The position numbers and the translations under genes are program-made. From an uncultured Lachnospiraceae bacterium (lineage in GTDB: Bacteria; Bacillota; Clostridia; Lachnospirales; Lachnospiraceae), in assembly GCA_947565255.1 (NCBI GenBank), contig CANOFI010000138.1, forward strand, positions 1 to 6,630: 6,630 nucleotides of DNA. The letters run 5' to 3'. The notes beneath the pieces were generated by a model. The model worked only from the letters and a program-made list of their open reading frames with translations, did no database searches and was not told the origin of the DNA. This document shows, piece by piece, positions 1-6,123 of the stretch; position 1 is the first letter of the stretch, and each line of letters begins with the position of its first letter.

Positions 1-672
1 AAAATCACTATGTCCCTGGGTAAATCAAAGACAATTAAAGTAAAAAACGGCACGAAATATAAGACGCTTCCGAATACAAAAGGGCATACATTAGTAGCAG
101 ACGTTTCCTCCTGCTTTTTATCAGAGCCTGTGGATGTGACAAAATACGGCGTAATTTACGGCGGCGTTCAGAAAAATATCGGACCGGCGGGTGTGGTTAT
201 CGTGATTATCCGCGAGGATTTGATTACGGAGGAGGTTCTTCCGGGTACACCTACCATGTTGAGATACAAGACACATGCAGATGCAGATTCTCTGTATAAT
301 ACCCCACCGGCGTATGGAATTTATATTTGCGGCAAGGTATTTAAATGGATTAAAAAGATGGGCGGCCTGCAGGCCATGAAGGAGCACAATGAAAAGAAAG
401 CCAGAATTCTTTATGATTTTCTGGATGAGAGTAAGCTGTTTAAGGGAACCGTTGTAAAAGAGGACCGCTCCCTGATGAATGTTCCGTTTGTGACAGGCGA
501 TGCAGACCTGGATGCAAAATTTGTGGCAGAGGCAAAAAAGGCCGGCTTTGAGAATTTAAAGGGACACAGAACAGTAGGCGGCATGCGTGCCAGCATTTAT
601 AATGCAATGCCGGTAGAAGGTGTGGAAAAGCTGGTAGAATTTATGAAGAAATTTGAAGAAGCGAATGCATAG
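1..672 (+). CDS. serC: Phosphoserine aminotransferase, 5'-truncated by window start
   Basis: Class V PLP-dependent aminotransferase that interconverts 3-phosphohydroxypyruvate and glutamate with O-phosphoserine and 2-oxoglutarate (serine pathway step 2, cytoplasmic). The frame is open to the left edge, so the ATG at 10 is an internal methionine. About 223 codons remain of a family usually near 360 residues, so the N-terminal part lies outside. The class V PLP-lysine motif, YGVIYGGVQKNIGPAG, is clear, with the Schiff-base lysine encoded at 172-174. The C-terminal substrate-binding motif GHRTVGGMRASIYNAMP is also intact. The gene ends in TAG at 670-672, which overlaps the ribosome binding site of serA, so the two are surely co-transcribed. 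Oddity: the first 15 or so codons do not resemble the expected family stretch before GTKYKTLP (see findings). The family assignment is very secure. Confidence 0.95.
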   Translation, partial: KITMSLGKSKTIKVKNGTKYKTLPNTKGHTLVADVSSCFLSEPVDVTKYGVIYGGVQKNIGPAGVVIVIIREDLITEEVLPGTPTMLRYKTHADADSLYNTPPAYGIYICGKVFKWIKKMGGLQAMKEHNEKKARILYDFLDESKLFKGTVVKEDRSLMNVPFVTGDADLDAKFVAEAKKAGFENLKGHRTVGGMRASIYNAMPVEGVEKLVEFMKKFEEANA

Positions 673-676
673 GAGG
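671..676 (+). promoter_or_regulatory. Ribosome binding site of serA
   Basis: AGGAGG lies 6 nt before the ATG at 683 and shares bases with the serC TAG stop (670-672). It fixes the serA start at 683 rather than at an in-frame ATG at 653 inside serC, and it points to translational coupling of serC and serA. Confidence 0.9.
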
Positions 677-682
677 TATAAA

Positions 683-1846
683 ATGTATCAGTATACATGT
701 TTAAATCCAATTGCCCAGGTCGGATTGGACCTGTTTGGAGCAGAGTATAATAAAGTGGACGGATTGGATGCAGCGGATGCGGTACTGGTCCGGAGTGCGG
801 CCATGCACGAGATGGAGCTGCCGAAAAGTCTGCACGCCATTGCGAGGGCAGGAGCTGGCGTCAACAACATTCCCCTGGAGAAATGTGCGGAGGAAGGTAT
901 CGTTGTATTTAATACGCCCGGGGCAAACGCAAACGGTGTGAAAGAACTGGTGTTCGCCGGAATGCTTCTGGCGTCAAGGGATGTTGTCGGCGGCGTACAA
1001 TGGGTAAAAGAAAATAAAGATGAGGCAGATGTGGCCAAAATGGCGGAAAAGGCAAAAAAAGCATTTGCCGGAACCGAATTAAAGGGCAAGAAATTAGGTG
1101 TTATCGGTCTTGGAGCGATTGGCATCAAGGTCGCTAATACGGCAAGACATTTCGGCATGGAGGTCTATGGATATGACCCGTATATTTCTGTGGATGCCGC
1201 ATGGAGACTGTCCAGGGATATTAAGCACATTAATAATGTGGAAGAAATCTATCAGGAATGCGATTACATTACGATTCATGTACCACTTCTTGATTCTACG
1301 AAAAATATGATCAATGCAGAAGCGATTGCCATGATGAAGGATACGGTCGTTGTGCTCAATTTTGCAAGAGACATCTTAGTGGATGAGGTGGCTATGTTAG
1401 AGGCAATCAAAGCAGGAAAAGCCGGAAAATATGTCAGTGATTTTCCTAATCCGACAACAGCCGGACAGGAGGGCGTGCTTGTGATGCCGCATATTGGGGC
1501 TTCCACGGCGGAGTCGGAGGATAACTGTGCAGTGATGGCGGTCAAAGAAGTAATGGATTTCTTAGAAAACGGCAATATCAAAAATTCGGTAAATTATCCG
1601 GCGTGCGACATGGGATGCTGTGCAACGCCCGGACGTGTGGCAATCTGCCATAAAAATATTCCGAACATGATTGGTCAGTTTACGTCCCTTCTGGCAGCGG
1701 AGGAAATCAACATTCCGAACATGATCAATAAAAGCCGCGGGGATTATGCCTACTCTCTGCTGGATTTGGATGCAGTTGCAACGGAGGCAGTTATTACAAA
1801 ATTAAAGGATATCAAGGGAGTTTTGAAGGTTCGGGTTGTCAAGTAG
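683..1846 (+). CDS. serA: D-3-phosphoglycerate dehydrogenase with C-terminal ACT domain
   Basis: NAD-dependent D-2-hydroxyacid dehydrogenase of 387 residues that oxidises 3-phosphoglycerate to 3-phosphohydroxypyruvate, the first step of serine synthesis. The substrate domain's N-terminal part spans about 1-95. The Rossmann domain spans about 96-285, with GLGAIG at 142-147 and the NAD-ribose aspartate D165 in YGYDPY. Catalytic Arg is R229 (NFARD) and catalytic His is H270 (MPHIGAST). An ACT domain at about 318-387 probably binds serine for feedback inhibition, as in E. coli SerA (established for that family; inferred here). The start at 683 is set by AGGAGG 6 nt upstream. The length matches the short clostridial type without an intervening domain. 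Two oddities: the canonical D-V-F-x-E-P motif carrying the catalytic Glu reads SDFPNP (252-257), and four cysteines cluster at 308-322. It is coupled to serC. Confidence 0.95.
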   Translation: MYQYTCLNPIAQVGLDLFGAEYNKVDGLDAADAVLVRSAAMHEMELPKSLHAIARAGAGVNNIPLEKCAEEGIVVFNTPGANANGVKELVFAGMLLASRDVVGGVQWVKENKDEADVAKMAEKAKKAFAGTELKGKKLGVIGLGAIGIKVANTARHFGMEVYGYDPYISVDAAWRLSRDIKHINNVEEIYQECDYITIHVPLLDSTKNMINAEAIAMMKDTVVVLNFARDILVDEVAMLEAIKAGKAGKYVSDFPNPTTAGQEGVLVMPHIGASTAESEDNCAVMAVKEVMDFLENGNIKNSVNYPACDMGCCATPGRVAICHKNIPNMIGQFTSLLAAEEINIPNMINKSRGDYAYSLLDLDAVATEAVITKLKDIKGVLKVRVVK

Positions 1847-1847
1847 A

Positions 1848-1859
1848 GAACATATGTTC
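1848..1859. promoter_or_regulatory. Candidate LexA/DinR (SOS) box
   Basis: A perfect 12-bp palindrome, GAACATATGTTC, starts 2 nt after the serA stop. It fits the core of the Gram-positive SOS box (GAAC-N4-GTTC; B. subtilis consensus CGAACRNRYGTTYC as I recall it), although both flanking bases differ. I could not pair it with a convincing -35/-10 of normal spacing; TTGTCA at 1836-1841 has no good -10. Function is therefore uncertain. If real, it would control transcription toward the DUF1015 gene. Confidence 0.4.
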
Positions 1860-1867
1860 GAAACAAA

Positions 1868-1908
1868 AAAGGATTGCTGTAAAAAGCGGCAATCCTTTGT
1901 ACTTGTTT
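1868..1908 (+). terminator. Probable rho-independent terminator after serA
   Basis: Arms AAAGGATTGC (1868-1877) and GCAATCCTTT (1889-1898) pair perfectly over 10 bp around an 11-nt loop, followed by the U-rich run GUACUUGUUUU. The stem is flanked by an A-run on its left. The T-tract is interrupted, so read-through into the downstream DUF1015 gene is likely, or the hairpin could act as an attenuator. Confidence 0.65.
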
Positions 1909-1909
1909 T

Positions 1910-1932
1910 CCAAAAGGCAGGCATGCTTTTGG
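1910..1932 (+). other. Second hairpin in the serA-DUF1015 gap
   Basis: CCAAAAG (1910-1916) and CTTTTGG (1926-1932) form a 7-bp stem around a 9-nt loop. No T-run follows, so it is not a simple terminator. Five bases, AAAGG at 1913-1917, could alternatively pair with CCTTT (1894-1898) in the right arm of the previous hairpin. An alternative-structure switch is conceivable but unproven. Confidence 0.3.
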
Positions 1933-1983
1933 GAGGGCAGAGGACACGAGAAAGGAAGATTCTGAAGCGAAGGAGGAATCAGT

Positions 1984-3251
1984 ATGGCAGTTGTAAAACC
2001 ATTTGCATGTATCCGGCCGAGAGAAGACATTGCGGACAAAATTGCGGCGCTTCCCTATGATGTATACAACCGGCAGGAGGCGAAGGAGGTTGTCTCAAAA
2101 AATGAGCTTTCTTTTCTGAAAATAGACCGGGCGGAGACGCAGTTCGAGGACAGTGTGGACACGTATGATGACTGTGTATATGAGAAGGCGCATGATCTGT
2201 TATGGGGAATGATAAAAGACGGTTCATTCATATCGGATGAGGAACGGGCATATTATATATATGAGCTGACGATGGATGGACGTGCACAGACGGGGATTGT
2301 GGCCTGTGCGTCAATTGACGATTATCAGAACAACGTAGTTTAGAAAAACAAGTTCAAAAAGTAACTGATGATGCTACTAAAGGACCGATTTTTCTGGCGT
2401 ACCGTTCAAAAAAAGTGATTAATGATATGGTTACGATGAAAAAAATGGAGCCGCCGCTCTATCAGTTTGTGGCAGAGGATGGCGTCGGGCATACTGTCTG
2501 GAAAATTGGCGAGACCTGCAGGGTTGATTTGTTAGAACAGGCATTTGCGCAGATTGACCGGATTTACATAGCGGACGGGCACCACCGCGCAGCGTCTGCG
2601 GTTAAGGTAGGACTGAAGAGAAGAGAAGAACACCCGGATTATACAGGAAAGGAAGAGTTTAATTTCTTTTTGTCCGTACTGTTCCCGGATGACCAGCTGA
2701 TGATCATGGATTATAACCGTGTGGTAAAGGATCTCAACGGGTATACAACAGAAGAATTTTTGGAAAAAATTTCTGAGAAATTTCTGGTTGAAAAATCGGA
2801 TTGCGCATATAAACCAGATGAAAAGGGCATGGTAGGTATGTATGTAGATGGAAGCTGGTATAAGCTAACTGCAAATCCGAACATATGTTCCCAAGATCCG
2901 GTGGAAGGACTTGATGTATCGATCTTGCAGAGAGAGGTATTAGCGCCGATTCTTGGAATCGAAGATCCGAAAACCGACAAACGGATTGATTTTGTAGGCG
3001 GAATCCGCGGGCTCGGAGAGCTGGAGCGGCGTGCCGGTGAGGATATGAAACTGGCATTTTCTATGTATCCCACCTCGATTCAGGAATTATTTGCAGTGGC
3101 GGATGCCAGTCTGCTGATGCCGCCGAAGTCAACCTGGTTTGAGCCAAAGTTAAGGAGCGGTTTATTCATTCACTGTCTCGATGAAAATTTGTTTTCACAT
3201 GGCGCTGCCGGGGTGCAGAGAGAAACAAAGGAAGCGGCAAAGTGTGATTAA
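1984..3251 (+). pseudogene. DUF1015 family protein, broken by in-frame TAG and frameshift
   Basis: The ATG at 1984 has AGGAGG at 1971-1976, 7 nt upstream. The first piece (1984-2343, 119 residues: start MAVVKPF, then ALPYDV and GRAQTGIVACASIDDYQNNVV) is a normal DUF1015 N-terminus. It stops at TAG 2341-2343. Without the stop the same frame reads KNKFKK, which fits the usual lysine-rich continuation, and then meets TAA at 2362-2364. The family sequence resumes in the frame one base back (VTDDATKGPIFLAYR from 2361) and runs intact to TAA 3249-3251, with the DGHHR motif at 2574-2588. The spacing suggests roughly ten residues are missing. The internal ATG at 2415 has no ribosome binding site, so it is unlikely to be a separate gene. 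DUF1015 has no firmly assigned function to my knowledge. Its place beside serC-serA suggests a role in serine metabolism (inference). Good conservation on both sides implies recent damage or an assembly error. Confidence 0.8.
2878..2891. promoter_or_regulatory. Intragenic match to SOS-box consensus
   Basis: CGAACATATGTTCC contains the same 12-bp palindrome as at 1848-1859 and matches the 14-base DinR consensus as I recall it. It lies inside the DUF1015 reading frame, encoding part of Pro-Asn-Ile-Cys-Ser, so it may be a coding coincidence. I list it because it is an exact repeat of the intergenic site. Confidence 0.2.
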
Positions 3252-3272
3252 AAATATATTGAAAATAATAAG

Positions 3273-3301
3273 TTGCTTTTTTTTCCAAAATAGGTTATGA
3301 T
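3273..3301 (+). promoter_or_regulatory. Sigma-A promoter for the DUF6465-GlgB-like-MscS operon
   Basis: A -35 TTGCTT (3273-3278) and a -10 TATGAT (3296-3301) are separated by the ideal 17 nt. The -10 matches consensus at 5 of 6 and the -35 at 3 of 6, mostly in the conserved TTG. The stretch just upstream (3250-3272) is nearly pure A/T and could act as an UP element. Transcription would start near 3308, giving a leader of about 80 nt. Confidence 0.6.
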
Positions 3302-3323
3302 AGGTGTAGTGTTTATCTGACAA

Positions 3324-3350
3324 ATGGTAAACGAAATGTTCATTTGCCAT
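3324..3350 (+). other. Leader hairpin before the DUF6465 gene
   Basis: ATGGTAAA (3324-3331) pairs with TTTGCCAT (3343-3350) over 8 bp, including one G-U pair. One mismatch and a closing G-C pair lie inside, with a 7-nt loop. It falls within the predicted 5' leader, about 21 nt before the ribosome binding site, and has no T-run. It may stabilise the mRNA or bind a regulator; it fits no riboswitch class I know. Confidence 0.4.
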
Positions 3351-3370
3351 AGCAAGTGGGCAGGATAATA

Positions 3371-3378
3371 GAGAGGAG
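3371..3378 (+). promoter_or_regulatory. Ribosome binding site of the DUF6465 gene
   Basis: GAGAGGAG sits 8 nt before the ATG at 3387. It overlaps the in-frame GTG at 3378, which rules that GTG out as the start. Confidence 0.8.
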
Positions 3379-3386
3379 TGACTGTG

Positions 3387-3833
3387 ATGGCAGTAACAAA
3401 GGAAACAAAAAAGGATACAGTGGAGGTACAGATGACTGAAAAAAAGACGGCTGAGCCGGTTGCAGAGAAGGCAGCAGAGGTAAAAAAGGAAGAAAAACCG
3501 GCAGCAAAGCCCGCAGCTAAGAAGCCGGCGGCAAAAAAACCGGTAGCTAAGAAACCGGCGGCAAAGAAGCCGGCAGCAAAAGCAACAACAGCAAAGGCAG
3601 AGAAAGAGCCTGCAGCAAAGACACCTGCAGCGGCAAAGAAGGCGAATGTTTTTGTTCAGTTTTCAGGAAGAGAAGTAAACCAGGAGGAATTAATTTCGAA
3701 AATTATTGAAAAATGGTGTGAGGAAGAGAACAAGAAAGCAACTTCCATTAAAGAGTTTAATATCTATATTAAGCCGGAAGACAACGCGGCTTATTATGTG
3801 ATTAATGGGCAGGGCAGCAGTATCGAATTATAA
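3387..3833 (+). CDS. DUF6465 family protein with histone-H1-like basic arm
   Basis: A 148-residue protein in two parts. Residues 1-86 are low-complexity, rich in Lys, Ala, Pro and Glu, with a run of KPAAK-type pentamers at 37-65 that resembles the C-terminal tail of eukaryotic H1 and bacterial histone-like proteins. Residues 87-148 form a compact domain (VFVQFSGREVNQEELISKIIEKW, then IYIKPEDNAAYYVIN) that I recognise as DUF6465, common in Lachnospiraceae and of unknown function. There is no signal peptide or membrane segment, so it is probably cytoplasmic. The basic arm could bind nucleic acid or an acidic partner (inference). It is the first gene of a three-gene unit, and its stop is 15 nt before the next start. 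A GTG at 3378 would add three residues, but the ATG at 3387 has the better ribosome binding site spacing. Confidence 0.85.
   Translation: MAVTKETKKDTVEVQMTEKKTAEPVAEKAAEVKKEEKPAAKPAAKKPAAKKPVAKKPAAKKPAAKATTAKAEKEPAAKTPAAAKKANVFVQFSGREVNQEELISKIIEKWCEEENKKATSIKEFNIYIKPEDNAAYYVINGQGSSIEL
3495..3581 (+). repeat. Degenerate 15-bp repeats encoding KPAAK pentamers
   Basis: Five to six imperfect tandem units of the AAACCGGCGGCAAAG type encode Lys-Pro-Ala-Ala-Lys pentamers (residues 37-65 of the DUF6465 protein), with one Val variant. Synonymous differences between units show the repeat is maintained at protein level. Unit number probably varies between strains. Confidence 0.75.
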
Positions 3834-3848
3834 GAGAGGACGTTGCGG

Positions 3849-6119
3849 ATGGCAAAGACATTATATGATTTGATGGACTGGCCGGAAATTGAAACCATTA
3901 TTTATTCGGAATCTGATGACCCGCACGCGATTTTAGGACCACATAAAACTTCAAAGGGAATTCTGATCCAGACATTTTTGCCGACAGCGCAAAAGGTGAC
4001 CGTAAAACTGCAGGATGGAAGGCTTTATCCTATGGAATTAATAGAAAAGCCGGGATTTTTTGCGGTTCTTCTTCCTAAAAAGGCTGCGTCGGAATATACA
4101 CTTCTGGTAGCATGGCAGTCGGGCGAAGAGGAAGAGATAAAGGATCCATATTGCTTTGAGCCGGTGTGGGGACAGGAGGACACACAGAAGTTTACTTGTG
4201 GAATACATTATCGTATCTATGAAAAAATGGGGGCACAGGAAATGACCTTGGATGGCGTTGACGGTGTCCTTTTTTCTGTCTGGGCGCCGAATGCGGTCAG
4301 GGTCAGTGTGGTTGGTGATTTTAACCAGTGGGACGGACGCTGTCACCAGATGAGAAGATTGTGGGATTCCGGTGTGTTTGAATTATTTATTCCGGGCCTG
4401 TCGGCAGGATGTATTTATAAGTACGAATTAAAATTAAAAGGAAACCAGATTAGTTTAAAGACGGACCCATATGGATATGCAGTCGGCCAGATGCCGGAGG
4501 CTGCTTCGATTGTAAGTAATCTGCATGCATTTTCCTGGGAGGATGAGGAGTGGCTAGCAAAGCGGAAAAAGATGGATTTTCGCAGCAGCGCCATGTCGGT
4601 TTTGCAGGTGGATTTGGAAACATTTTTAGAAAAAAAGGCGGATGGAACCGCTCCTGATTACAGAGAGCTCGCAGAGGCTATAAAGAGCTATGTGCAACAA
4701 AATGGATATACGCACGTGCAGCTTATGTCTGTGATGGAGTATACCGGGGAAGGAGCAGGAGACTCCGGCACATATGGATATTATGCTGTAGCGGGCCGTT
4801 ATGGAGCAGCGGAGGATTTTCAGTATTTTGTTAATGTGCTTCATACGGCGGGAATCGGTGTTTTGTTGGAATGGACCCCAATATTTTTTGAGAGGAACCA
4901 GTATGGCCTGAGTGCGTTTGACGGGACATTTCTGTATGAACACAGAGATGCAAGACAGGGATTTAACCGTGTAAGAAATGCATGTATTTTTAACTATGCC
5001 AGACCGGAGGTCAAAAATTTTCTCATATCCAACGCATTGTTCTGGGCGGACAAGTACCACATAGACGGAGTGGTTGTGAAAAAGGCGGATGCAGTGCTGT
5101 ATCTGGATTATGACAAGGGAATGGGAGAATGGCTTCCAAATATGTATGGCGGCAATGAAAATCTGGATGGAATTGAATTTTTTAAACATTTAAATTCTAT
5201 GTTCAAAAAAATGTATCCGGATGTTTTGTTAGAAGCAGACGATAAATCCGGGTGGCCGAACATGACCGCACCGGTTGAGGAGGGCGGATTAGGATTTGAT
5301 TTGAAGCTGAATGACGGCTGGACAAGGGATGTGATGCAGTATATGCAGTTGGATCCATATTTCCGTTCGGGGTCTTATTATGATTTGCTGATGAGTATGG
5401 TATATGCCTATACCGAGCAGTTTATTCTGCCGGTTTCATGGGAGTATACCGGCGCCGGATGCCTGTATGGGAGGATGCCGGGGGATGAGTCTGCCAAATG
5501 GGCAAATTTACGCACGATGTACGGCTATATGATGTGTCATCCCGGCAAAAAAATGATCGGCGCTGAGTTTGCACAGGAACAGCCGGAGTATCTTGCAGAA
5601 TGGAACAAGCTATACCGGATGCTGCCTGCACTGTATGAGATGGATTATGATGCGGAAGGGTTTGAATGGATAAACCAGATTTCGGCCGATGAAAATATCA
5701 TTTCATTTGTCAGAAAAACAAAGAGAAAAAACGATACGCTGCTGATAATATGTAACTTTTCTCCGCTTCCCCATAATGATTACAAAATCGGGGTTCCCTA
5801 CAGTGGAAAATACAAAGAAATTTTTAACAGCGATGCAGAAGAATTCGGAGGGTTTGGTTTTTTAAATCCGGGAATGAAACAGGCGAAAAAGGAGCCGTGC
5901 GACGGAAGAGACTATTCGGTTACAGTTAAGGTGGCGCCGTCTGGGATATCTGTTTTCCAGTATAATCCTCCGGCAGAAACAAAAAGCACATCTGGGACAA
6001 AGAAAAGTCTTTTGAAAGAAACGCTGCATCAGAAAATGCAGGAGGAGGATGCGGCTGGAAATGCAGAAAAGCAGATGAAGGCGGCAAAGGAAGTAGAGCA
6101 CAGGCAAAAGAGGAGGTGA
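3849..6119 (+). CDS. GlgB-like protein (CBM48 + GH13), probable catalytically inactive paralogue
   Basis: A 756-residue homologue of 1,4-alpha-glucan branching enzyme. The start ATG at 3849 has AGAGAGGA ending 8 nt upstream; an in-frame TTG at 3843 is less likely. Domains: GlgB N-terminal domain (about 20-115, DPHAILGPH); CBM48 (about 138-225, FSVWAPNAVRVSVVGDFNQWDG); GH13 barrel (about 250-590); C-terminal beta domain (about 600-706); and a charged Lys/Glu/Gln tail (709-756). Fold-defining motifs such as YLDYDKGMGEWLPNMYGG, GGLGFDLKLNDGW and RMPGD are kept. The active site is not. Relative to E. coli GlgB, D335 is E341, H340 is F346, R403 is V409, D405 is K411, E458 is D464, H525 is W531 and D526 is E532. 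Branching activity is therefore improbable. A glucan-binding, scaffold or regulatory role is inferred. It is translationally linked to both neighbours. The family is certain; inactivity is strongly suggested by the sequence. Confidence 0.9.
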   Translation: MAKTLYDLMDWPEIETIIYSESDDPHAILGPHKTSKGILIQTFLPTAQKVTVKLQDGRLYPMELIEKPGFFAVLLPKKAASEYTLLVAWQSGEEEEIKDPYCFEPVWGQEDTQKFTCGIHYRIYEKMGAQEMTLDGVDGVLFSVWAPNAVRVSVVGDFNQWDGRCHQMRRLWDSGVFELFIPGLSAGCIYKYELKLKGNQISLKTDPYGYAVGQMPEAASIVSNLHAFSWEDEEWLAKRKKMDFRSSAMSVLQVDLETFLEKKADGTAPDYRELAEAIKSYVQQNGYTHVQLMSVMEYTGEGAGDSGTYGYYAVAGRYGAAEDFQYFVNVLHTAGIGVLLEWTPIFFERNQYGLSAFDGTFLYEHRDARQGFNRVRNACIFNYARPEVKNFLISNALFWADKYHIDGVVVKKADAVLYLDYDKGMGEWLPNMYGGNENLDGIEFFKHLNSMFKKMYPDVLLEADDKSGWPNMTAPVEEGGLGFDLKLNDGWTRDVMQYMQLDPYFRSGSYYDLLMSMVYAYTEQFILPVSWEYTGAGCLYGRMPGDESAKWANLRTMYGYMMCHPGKKMIGAEFAQEQPEYLAEWNKLYRMLPALYEMDYDAEGFEWINQISADENIISFVRKTKRKNDTLLIICNFSPLPHNDYKIGVPYSGKYKEIFNSDAEEFGGFGFLNPGMKQAKKEPCDGRDYSVTVKVAPSGISVFQYNPPAETKSTSGTKKSLLKETLHQKMQEEDAAGNAEKQMKAAKEVEHRQKRR

Positions 6120-6120
6120 T
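6111..6120 (+). promoter_or_regulatory. Very strong ribosome binding site of the MscS-family gene
   Basis: AGGAGGTGAT is a full-length complement of the 16S rRNA 3' end. It lies within the last codons of the GlgB-like gene and contains its TGA stop (6117-6119). It places the start at ATG 6124 (7 nt from AGGAGG) rather than GTG 6121 and implies tight coupling. Confidence 0.9.
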
Positions 6121-6123
6121 GTG

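Noticed and set aside
10..672. ATG at 10 as the true start of serC
   Set aside because: The frame is open to the left edge and the protein would lack more than a third of the family, including much of the large PLP domain; there is no ribosome binding site before it.
653..682. ATG at 653 as serA start
   Set aside because: It lies inside serC without a ribosome binding site; AGGAGG at 671-676 points to ATG 683, where SerA-like sequence begins.
1098..1310. Small plus-strand frame inside serA
   Set aside because: It overlaps the conserved Rossmann region of serA in another frame, with no ribosome binding site or domain.
2353..2363. Programmed -1 frameshift at CAAAAAG
   Set aside because: The tract could slip, but ribosomes would first have to pass the in-frame TAG at 2341; no stimulatory structure was seen.
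2415..3251. Separate functional gene starting at 2415
   Set aside because: No ribosome binding site precedes it, and family sequence (VTDDATKGPIFLAYR) continues upstream in the same frame; it is the back part of one broken DUF1015 gene.
3495..3581. Tandem repeats as a CRISPR array or non-coding satellite
   Set aside because: Units are contiguous without spacers, 15 bp long and in frame, encoding KPAAK pentamers.
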